This document shows, one piece after another, positions 24,010 through 29,313 of a stretch of 29,313 nucleotides of DNA. A program made the position numbers and the translations under genes. Numbering within the stretch: position 1 is the first letter of the stretch; every line of letters starts with the position of its first letter. This stretch comes from CAILKP01 sp038231815 (GTDB lineage: Bacteria > Planctomycetota > Phycisphaerae > Phycisphaerales > UBA1924), in assembly GCA_038231815.1 (NCBI GenBank), contig JBBRKQ010000048.1, positions 1-29,313 on the forward strand, written 5' to 3'. The notes under the pieces are model-generated. The model had not been told where the DNA came from and did not search any database. It saw only the letters and a program-made list of their open reading frames with translations.

Positions 24010-24759
24010 ATGAGCAAGGCACAGACGATGAACATGGTGCGGTTGACGGCGGCGATGGCGTGTGCGATCGCCGGTGTCATGGCAACCGCAGCGCGGGGAC
24101 AGTCGATCGTCAATGGCGGGTTTGAGACCGGTTTCCTCGGCTGGACAACGGCCAACATGTCTGGCAGTGATGGGGCGTTCGTGTCGCAGTCTGGTACGGC
24201 CAGCCCGCTGAATGGCTCTTTGGTTCCGGCGGCGCCGCAGGGCACGCACGCGGCGATGACGGACTCGGCGGCGGGTGGGAGCCATGTGCTGTATCAGGAC
24301 TTTATAGTTCCTGCCGTGGTGGGCGCGACCAGCCTGAGGTTCTCACTGTTTCTCAACAATGCCAATGATTCATACTTCAATCCTGCGAGCCTGGACTGGG
24401 CGATGACCAACCAAATTGGCGGCCTGACGCTGAACCAGCAGGCCCGGGTTGACATCATCACCACAGGTGCGGATGTCTTTAGCGTTGGTCCGGCGGATGT
24501 GCTTGCAAATCTGTTCGCTACCACTACGACGACACCATTGGTGACGGGGTACAACGCGTTTGATATTGATGTCACCGCGCTGCTGCAGGTCCACGCGGGC
24601 CAGACGCTGCGACTGCGGTTTGCCGAGGTTGACAACGTTAATTTCTTCAATCTGGGTGTTGATGATGTTAGCTTCCGGACGATTCCAGCACCGGCCAGTG
24701 GGATTGTGGCTTCGTTGGCGGCGGTGGGATTGCTCCGTCGCCGCCGCACAAGGCGGTGA
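24010..24759 (+). CDS. PEP-CTERM-like exported protein
   Basis: A 249-residue exported protein of unknown function. The signal peptide ends near ARGQ. It starts with SIVNGGFETGFLGW, a start common among PEP-CTERM proteins and carbohydrate-binding-like beta-sandwiches, and a beta-rich body follows with DIDVTALL and LRLRFAEVDN, also typical. The tail has PAPAS (226-230), a hydrophobic helix and LLRRRRTRR, the tripartite layout of a PEP-CTERM sorting signal with PAP in place of PEP; exosortase would cleave such a tail. AAGGAG (23997-24002) fits ATG 24010 best, with an ATG at 24007 directly before. It lies 121 bp after the dehydrogenase-like gene. Confidence 0.82.
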   Translation: MSKAQTMNMVRLTAAMACAIAGVMATAARGQSIVNGGFETGFLGWTTANMSGSDGAFVSQSGTASPLNGSLVPAAPQGTHAAMTDSAAGGSHVLYQDFIVPAVVGATSLRFSLFLNNANDSYFNPASLDWAMTNQIGGLTLNQQARVDIITTGADVFSVGPADVLANLFATTTTTPLVTGYNAFDIDVTALLQVHAGQTLRLRFAEVDNVNFFNLGVDDVSFRTIPAPASGIVASLAAVGLLRRRRTRR

Positions 24760-24864
24760 TTGGGTGCGAAAGGGCGGGCCTCGTCTTCGCATCGCGAAGC
24801 AATTCTCGAACAGACAAGGTCGGATCAGAATCGGCCAATGACAACTGACTATGCGAGCAAATGT

Positions 24865-25770
24865 ATGAATACGAAAATGCGAACCGTTTCAAGTGCAATG
24901 TTTACGACGGCAGTGGTCTTCGTCGGAGCGGTGACGGCACCGGCCATCGGGCAGACGTTGGTGCTGGCGCCCGTGGCTGACACAACAATTTTTCAGAACA
25001 ACGCTGACCCAGCAGGCCTGCTGAGCAGCGGCAGTGGCGAGGCGTTGTTCACGGGTCATACATCAGGACAGGTAGATGTGCTGCAGCGTGCGCTGGTGCG
25101 GTTTAACACTTCGGCGATTCCGTGCGGATCAGTCATTACCGGGGTTGAGCTGACGATGACCCTGCTGCGGGCTGGCGGCGGCGGCTCCCCGGTGCCGGTA
25201 GAACTTCACCGGCTGCAGTCGGCGTGGGGTGAGGGGGCTTCGGTTTCATTCTCGGGCAGCGGGGGCGCCTCCGCCGCTGGCGATGCGAACTGGCTTCAGA
25301 GCTTCCATCCCGGGACCAACTGGGACACCGCAGGTGGTGATTTTGTTGCCGCCGCAAGTGCGATGGTGAATGTGGGCCTGGGCAGCAGCGTGGTATGGGC
25401 GACAACGCCGGGGCTCATAGCCGATGTGAGCGCGTGGGTGAGCGATCCATCGCTGAATCACGGCTGGCTGCTGTTAAGTGAAGAAGCCGCGTTTGGTACC
25501 GCACGCAAGTTGGCAAGCAGAGAATACTTTAATGCGGCCTCACGGCCCAGCCTGCGGATAATCTACGGTCCGGGATGTCTGGCGGATCTGCCGCTGGCTG
25601 AGAGTGGCTGCCCGGATGGTGTGGTGGATGGGTCGGATTTCATCACGTTCATCAACAGCTTCAGCACAGGAGACTTGCTCTTAGACAGCGCTGCGGATGT
25701 GAACCATGACGGCGTGATTGATGGAGGAGACTTCATCGAGTTCATCAATGCATTCTCAGCGGGATGTTGA
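24865..25770 (+). CDS. Secreted DNRLRE-type protein with two-unit GC-terminal dockerin-like domain
   Basis: A 301-residue exported protein. The signal peptide ends near APAIGQ. The body (about 32-230) has the features of a DNRLRE/CBM96-like beta-sandwich: VADTTIFQNN, QRALVRFNTSAIPCG, ITGVELTMTLL, and LHRLQSAWGEG, a fold linked to carbohydrate binding. The C-terminal 60 residues hold two dockerin-like halves: CPDGVVDGSDFITFINSF, then DVNHDGVIDGGDFIEFINAF with a canonical 12-residue calcium loop. It ends FSAGC. ATG 24865 gives a compact signal peptide; ATG 24838 is an alternative with no better ribosome binding site. It shares only the tail with the three minus-strand GC-terminal proteins. Confidence 0.83.
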   Translation: MNTKMRTVSSAMFTTAVVFVGAVTAPAIGQTLVLAPVADTTIFQNNADPAGLLSSGSGEALFTGHTSGQVDVLQRALVRFNTSAIPCGSVITGVELTMTLLRAGGGGSPVPVELHRLQSAWGEGASVSFSGSGGASAAGDANWLQSFHPGTNWDTAGGDFVAAASAMVNVGLGSSVVWATTPGLIADVSAWVSDPSLNHGWLLLSEEAAFGTARKLASREYFNAASRPSLRIIYGPGCLADLPLAESGCPDGVVDGSDFITFINSFSTGDLLLDSAADVNHDGVIDGGDFIEFINAFSAGC

Positions 25771-25814
25771 GTCGCCATCAACGTGCGAGTTCAGCGGAAC
25801 ATAAAGATCGTAAA

Positions 25815-25838
25815 GATGAACGCAGAAATCGCGGAGGA
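25815..25838 (+). repeat. Dispersed 24-nt intergenic motif, copy B
   Basis: GATGAACGCAGAAATCGCGG followed by AGGA matches copy A (14564-14587) at most positions. It sits in the 155-bp space between two convergent genes. The space shows no other feature besides a weak 5-bp stem at its left edge. Confidence 0.35.
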
Positions 25839-25925
25839 GCATTCGGGAAACGAGCCTGCAGAAAGATGGGATGGTGGCAGGGCAGGCGGCGGGCTCACAC
25901 GCAAGAGGTACGGGGAGGGGCTAGC

Positions 25926-26969
25926 TCAGTTGCCGGTTTCCTCAGCTTGTGTGATTCCGGTCTTGGCCTGCTTTTTCCCTGCCCAAAGCATGAGCACCGC
26001 GCCGGAGACGCCGATCAGGCCTGCTGTCCATTGAGGTAGGTTTAGAGCTTCATTAAACAGCAGCATAGAGCCCGCAGCGGTGAGCACTGGCTGAAGCTGG
26101 ATGATGCCGATACTGACACTGACGCCCAGCCGTTTGAGGCTGGCGTAGTACGTGACGTGGCTGATGGCGATGCCGATGAACGCCGAGGAGATGAGGGTGA
26201 ACCACTGCCACGGAGTAAATGAGAGGACCGCGCCCATTTTTTCTGAGCCTGAAACAAAGCCAACCGCAATTGCGCCAAGCGCTGTGAACTGGCAGATGAC
26301 CCCGAAAGCGATGATCGGCGGAAAGCCAGAAACGAAGTAGCGGACGGCGAGGCCATAACCGGCGAACAGCACACCCGCAGCGAGAGCGACGATGATGCCC
26401 AGCGTGCTGATCTGGCCAAGCTGGCGATCTGCCAGCATGACCAGGCCTACGGAACCCCCAACAACGGCGGCCATGCCGAGCCAGTACTTGCCGGAGCGAA
26501 GCGCGCTGCGCTCTTCAGGGAAGAGCAGATATGCGCCCAGGGTGACGAACACGACCTGCACGCGAAAGACGAACGTGAAAAAGCCCGGATCAAGCAGTCG
26601 CGGTCCCCAAGCGAAGAAGGATTGGCCGACTATGTTAAATAGCACCGGCACGATCGCGAGGGCGAACAGACGATTGGGCAGGTTGCCCCGTTTGCGGGCG
26701 ACGAACAGGAACGGGAGCCAGAACGCCGCCGAGATGCCGTAGCGCCACGCGTTGGCGGCGAAGGGATCAATTCCCCAGCCGCCTTTTGCGACTTCGCCCG
26801 AGATTTGCCGGAGAAACAGGGGAATGGATGCCCAGGAGAGGAGGGTAAAGAGGATGAGGGAAATGCCAGAGGCGTACCAAGCGTTGTTTTGGACGGGGGC
26901 CGGTGGTGAGGTGGCCGCTGGTGGCGTGTTGCCGAACGGTGCAAGTTGTCCGGCTTGGGGCGAGGGCAT
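25926..26969 (-). CDS. EamA-family (DMT superfamily) transporter
   Basis: A 347-residue inner-membrane protein with about ten hydrophobic segments in two EamA halves, typical of drug/metabolite exporters; the substrate is unknown. The first half contains an AWRYGISAAFWLPFLF helix and FFTFVFRVQVVFV; the second contains the SHVTYYASLKRLGVSVSIGIIQLQPVLT segment and LLFNEALNLPQWTAGLIGVSGAVLM, the conserved end of EamA domains. The N-terminal 30 residues are Pro/Ala-rich and likely cytoplasmic. ATG 26969 is preferred over TTG 27026, which would add 19 residues; neither has a strong ribosome binding site. It is convergent with the DNRLRE gene. Confidence 0.88.
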   Translation of the reverse strand: MPSPQAGQLAPFGNTPPAATSPPAPVQNNAWYASGISLILFTLLSWASIPLFLRQISGEVAKGGWGIDPFAANAWRYGISAAFWLPFLFVARKRGNLPNRLFALAIVPVLFNIVGQSFFAWGPRLLDPGFFTFVFRVQVVFVTLGAYLLFPEERSALRSGKYWLGMAAVVGGSVGLVMLADRQLGQISTLGIIVALAAGVLFAGYGLAVRYFVSGFPPIIAFGVICQFTALGAIAVGFVSGSEKMGAVLSFTPWQWFTLISSAFIGIAISHVTYYASLKRLGVSVSIGIIQLQPVLTAAGSMLLFNEALNLPQWTAGLIGVSGAVLMLWAGKKQAKTGITQAEETGN

Positions 26970-27156
26970 TGGTCGAGGAGAATAGAGAGGTCGCTTGGAC
27001 AATTTCGCGTTTCTTCGCAGGTCCAATCAAGTTTCTTTCATTTCCGGGGCGGAACACTTTGTCTTGAAATTTTTTGAGTCCGTCGTTGAACGGATGATCA
27101 GAGCAATCTCCGAGGCGTCAGACTCTCTCGCACGGTCGTTCTCATTGCGTCCGCGG

Positions 27157-27175
27157 CCCGCCACGACTGGGCGGG
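27157..27175 (-). terminator. Possible terminator of the XRE operon
   Basis: CCCGCC (27157-27162) and GGCGGG (27170-27175) form a 6-bp GC-only stem with a 7-nt loop, 35 nt after the XRE stop. No T-run follows on the minus strand, so confidence is low. The rest of 26970-27209 shows nothing I can support. Confidence 0.3.
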
Positions 27176-27209
27176 GGACGTTTGTGGCAGGCAGTGACCA
27201 TGGCTGGAT

Positions 27210-27443
27210 TTACAGCCCAACATACTCAAAGACCTCGCCCAGTGGCTTGTTGAATGCCCGGGCGATCTTGAAGGCAATTTCAAGTGAAGGTGAATACTTG
27301 CCGCCTTCGATTGCGTTGAGTGTTTGGCGGCTCACGCCGATGCGGTCGGCCAAGTCCTGCTGGGTCATCTCTGATGCCATGAAGCGCAAGGTGCGGATGT
27401 TGTTGCGGATGCCCGTTGGTGGGGTGGCAGGATTTGGCTCCAT
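27210..27443 (-). CDS. XRE-family transcriptional regulator
   Basis: A 77-residue Cro/CI-type helix-turn-helix protein. The HTH covers about residues 25-65, with MTQQDLADRIGVSRQTLNAIEGG as the helix-turn-helix and YSPSLEIAFKIARAF after it, followed by PLGEVFEYV, typical of small stand-alone regulators of this type. ATG 27443 lies 2 nt after the stop of the upstream membrane gene, with a G-rich run before it, so the two are translated together. Longer in-frame reading back to 27623 overlaps the membrane gene and has no similarity. It probably represses its own operon through the palindromes at 27922-27966. Such regulators are often paired with a four-TM membrane protein, as here. Confidence 0.92.
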   Translation of the reverse strand: MEPNPATPPTGIRNNIRTLRFMASEMTQQDLADRIGVSRQTLNAIEGGKYSPSLEIAFKIARAFNKPLGEVFEYVGL

Positions 27444-27445
27444 GG

Positions 27446-27865
27446 TCAAACCCCCCGCCGGTAGTACACTGCTTGGAGGATGAGCTTCAGCAGCTCGCTG
27501 GCGAACCAGAAACAAAGCAGCAGGTGGGCAACCCAGACCGCTTGCAGTTGCACAACCAGCGCACACAAAGCAAAGAAGACTCCGGAGGCCAGCACCCATG
27601 ACGAGTTGCTCTCGGCACGCCAACTGATTTGCCTGTCGCGCTCATCTCGCTTTTCGCGCTTGCCCGTCAGGGCCGCGACGATGTAGCCGAACGCCATGAC
27701 CAGCACCAAGGCCACGGCGGCGACGGCAAAGACCGGAACATACGGCACCAGCACCATCACACCCTTGGCGAGCATGCTGCCCGAAACGACGAAATAGCCG
27801 CCGAGCACAAGGGTGAGGCTGACAAGCTGGACCCAGACACTTTTTTCTTCAAAGGATGAGATCAC
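27446..27865 (-). CDS. Four-TM membrane protein paired with XRE regulator
   Basis: A 139-residue membrane protein with four hydrophobic segments (about 10-30, 38-66, 88-106 and 108-130) and a charged cytoplasmic loop KREKRDERDRQI between the second and third. The DERDxxI-type loop recurs in small membrane proteins encoded next to XRE regulators; their function is not known to me. GTG 27865 was chosen because AGGAG lies exactly 7 nt upstream (27873-27877); ATG 27889 or 27919 would put this site inside the gene. The first gene of a two-gene operon, with a promoter about 55 nt upstream of the start. Confidence 0.82.
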   Translation of the reverse strand: MISSFEEKSVWVQLVSLTLVLGGYFVVSGSMLAKGVMVLVPYVPVFAVAAVALVLVMAFGYIVAALTGKREKRDERDRQISWRAESNSSWVLASGVFFALCALVVQLQAVWVAHLLLCFWFASELLKLILQAVYYRRGV

Positions 27866-27921
27866 GCGGTTTCTCCTACGGGGGGGCATCGACGACGAAA
27901 AGACAAGAATACTGAACATGG

Positions 27922-27939
27922 TGTAAAGTATACTTTACA
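27922..27939. promoter_or_regulatory. Palindromic operator O1 on the -10 element
   Basis: TGTAAAGTATACTTTACA is a perfect 18-bp palindrome that contains the TATACT -10 hexamer of the XRE operon promoter. A dimeric XRE repressor bound here would block RNA polymerase. Confidence 0.75.
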
Positions 27940-27954
27940 TTTTAGACATGTCAA
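27927..27954 (-). promoter_or_regulatory. Sigma-70-type promoter of the XRE operon
   Basis: On the minus strand TTGACA (27954-27949) is followed after 16 nt by TATACT (27932-27927). This is a perfect -35 and a 5/6 -10 hexamer. The expected start of transcription is near 27920, giving a leader of about 55 nt before GTG 27865. Confidence 0.75.
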
Positions 27955-27966
27955 GAAAACTTGACA
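27949..27966. promoter_or_regulatory. Palindromic operator O2 on the -35 element
   Basis: TGTCAAGAAAACTTGACA has perfect 7-bp arms around AAAA and contains the TTGACA -35 hexamer. Its left half matches O1 at 7 of 9 positions. The centres of O1 and O2 are 27 bp apart. Confidence 0.65.
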
Positions 27967-28077
27967 AAGTTGGAGAAGATGCGGAGGAGCTGGCCTTGGA
28001 ATGGCGGTTTGGAGGCGAAAATGGGTCGGTTCAAAGTGGGCCGCAAGCGGTGCGCCGAGACTTTGTCCCGACAGGGC

Positions 28078-28107
28078 GTGACACGCTAAACTGGCTGCTT
28101 GTATTTT
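28078..28107 (+). promoter_or_regulatory. Weak promoter candidate for icd
   Basis: GTGACA (28078-28083) and TATTTT (28102-28107) are 18 nt apart, about 80 nt before the icd start. Both hexamers match the consensus only in part, so this is a weak candidate. Confidence 0.25.
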
Positions 28108-28189
28108 CTCGTTTGGCCGTCAGTCCGGCTAAGCGGGTTGCGTTTTGTCCATTTCGGCCTTTTGAACTGGTAGCAAAGGAAAACCTGCC

Positions 28190-29313
28190 ATGGCCAGCGT
28201 TGTCACATCGTCACTTTCGTCCACTTCGGGTTCTGTTACGCCGGGGTTTCGGCGGGTTGCGCTGGCTCCGGGGGATGGCATTGGCCCAGAGATCATGGAT
28301 GCAGCCCTTGAGTTGTTCAAGGCCGCTGGTCTGAATAAATACGTGGAATTTGTGCCAGCCCAGATGGGCAAGACTGAGTTTGACAAGGGCAACAGCCGCG
28401 GCATGAGTGCGGAGGCGATTAAGACGGTTGAGGAATGCGGCCTGATGTTCAAGGGGCCGATGGAGACGCCCAAGGCTGGAGGCGGCAAGTCGATCAACGT
28501 GACGTTGCGGAAGATGTTCAACGCGTTTGCGAACCTGCGGTACTTTGTGACGCTGCCGGGGGTGGTGACGCCGTACAGCAAGGCCGGGATTCCGATTAAC
28601 ATGTACATTGTTCGTGAGAACATTGAGGACACGTACGGCGGGGTTGAGCACCGGCTGAGCAACGACATGATTCAGTGCAAGCGGCTGATCTCGGCGCCGG
28701 GGTGCGATGAGGTTTCGCGGTTTGCGTTCCAGACGGCGCGCCGGCTGGGAGTCAAGAAGGTGTTCTGCGGCCACAAGGCCAACATCATGAAGATGACGGA
28801 CGGGCTGTTCTTAGAGCGGTTCAAGGTGGCAGCGCGCGACTTCCCGGAGATTGAAACTGGCGATGTAATCGTTGATGCGTTGTGCATGAACCTGGTGGTG
28901 CGGCCCCAGCAGTATCAGATGATTGTTCTGCCGAACTTGCAGGGAGACATCGTCAGCGATTTGTGCGCAGGGCTGGTGGGCGGGCTCGGCTTTGCGCCGT
29001 CGGCGAACATCGGCAAGCACATCAGCATCTTCGAGGCGGTTCATGGGACTGCGCCGGACATTGCGGGCAAGGGAGTTGCGAACCCGACGTCGCTGATTCT
29101 GTCGGGGCTGATGATGGTGCGGCACATCGGGCTGCTGCGGACGGCGGCGCTGGTTGAGAACGCGCTGATTTGTGCGTTGGAAGAGGGTGTGCGGACTGGC
29201 GACTTTGGTGATCCGGCCAAGCCGGTGCTGAACACGACCGGGTTCTTGCACGCGGTGATTGATCGGCTGGGTCGTGGGCCCAAGACGATTCCGGCGACGG
29301 TGGTGCCTGAGAC
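28190..29313 (+). CDS. icd: Isocitrate dehydrogenase, probably NAD-dependent (partial, 3' end outside window)
   Basis: The first 374 codons of an isocitrate/isopropylmalate dehydrogenase family gene; no stop before the window ends. It oxidatively decarboxylates isocitrate to 2-oxoglutarate in the TCA cycle. Key residues are visible: Ser101 in GGGKSINVTLRK (isocitrate contact; the phosphorylation site in the E. coli enzyme), Tyr149 in EDTYGG, Lys196 in GHKANIMK, and metal-binding Asp253 and Asp257 in GDIVSD. The cofactor loop reads HGTAPDIAGKG; Asp290-Ile291 replace the Lys-Tyr of NADP enzymes, pointing to NAD. The overall sequence is closest, from memory, to the Thermus-type IDH, which carries a C-terminal extension. 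Start ATG 28190 has AAAGGA 9 nt upstream. The DNA from 27967 to 28189 shows no gene. 3-Isopropylmalate dehydrogenase is less likely because of the SINVTLRK segment. Confidence 0.9.
   Translation, partial: MASVVTSSLSSTSGSVTPGFRRVALAPGDGIGPEIMDAALELFKAAGLNKYVEFVPAQMGKTEFDKGNSRGMSAEAIKTVEECGLMFKGPMETPKAGGGKSINVTLRKMFNAFANLRYFVTLPGVVTPYSKAGIPINMYIVRENIEDTYGGVEHRLSNDMIQCKRLISAPGCDEVSRFAFQTARRLGVKKVFCGHKANIMKMTDGLFLERFKVAARDFPEIETGDVIVDALCMNLVVRPQQYQMIVLPNLQGDIVSDLCAGLVGGLGFAPSANIGKHISIFEAVHGTAPDIAGKGVANPTSLILSGLMMVRHIGLLRTAALVENALICALEEGVRTGDFGDPAKPVLNTTGFLHAVIDRLGRGPKTIPATVVPE

Noticed and set aside
25917..25945. tRNA-like GGGGCTAGCTCAGTTG
   Set aside because: It lies across the end of the EamA coding sequence and has no matching anticodon or T-arm.
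27961..27990. TTGACA on the + strand in O2 as an icd promoter
   Set aside because: The expected -10 position reads a GC-rich sequence with no match; the hexamer is explained by the palindrome.

Overview
The window looks like chromosomal DNA of a high-GC planctomycete, most likely class Phycisphaerae. The main evidence is four secreted proteins that end in a dockerin-like Asp/Gly-rich block closing with Gly-Cys at the very C-terminus. A protein with a PAPAS/LLRRRR tail of the PEP-CTERM type and an unusual type II secretion pseudopilin operon point the same way. The taxonomic call is inference; no rRNA is present.

Layout. Positions 97-1098 hold an NDUFA9-like atypical SDR gene. Positions 1311-9669 form a type II secretion cluster in the order gspG, a GspI-like gene, gspJ, gspK, GspC-like, GspL-like, GspM-like and a TPR lipoprotein. 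Several junctions are 4-nt ATGA/GTGA overlaps. GspD, GspE, GspF and GspH are not in the window. After 413 bp without a gene but with hairpins comes carB (10083-13589). It converges to within 5 bp of a CPBP-family intramembrane protease gene (minus strand), followed by thrC (minus). Positions 16536-25770 are a secretome island: three minus-strand GC-terminal proteins (one propeller-like, two paralogous FG-GAP proteins), a glucose/sorbosone dehydrogenase-like protein, a PEP-CTERM-like protein and a DNRLRE-type GC-terminal protein. The right end has an EamA transporter, a two-gene XRE regulator/membrane protein operon with a clear promoter and paired palindromic operators, and the first 374 codons of an isocitrate dehydrogenase gene that runs off the window.

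How the parts may work together. The pseudopilin operon makes the inner-membrane platform and pseudopilus parts of a secretion machine. The island downstream encodes exported proteins, four with the same Gly-Cys tail, so a link between secretion system, tail and possibly the CPBP protease is a reasonable but unproven idea. carB, thrC and icd are unrelated housekeeping genes.

Non-coding highlights: (1) the + strand changes from C-rich to G-rich between about 10 and 14 kb regardless of gene direction; (2) a 33-nt hairpin repeat occurs three times in the island's intergenic spaces; (3) a 12-bp inverted repeat would bury the ribosome binding site of the 16536-17753 gene; (4) two related 18-bp palindromes sit on the -10 and -35 of the XRE operon promoter.
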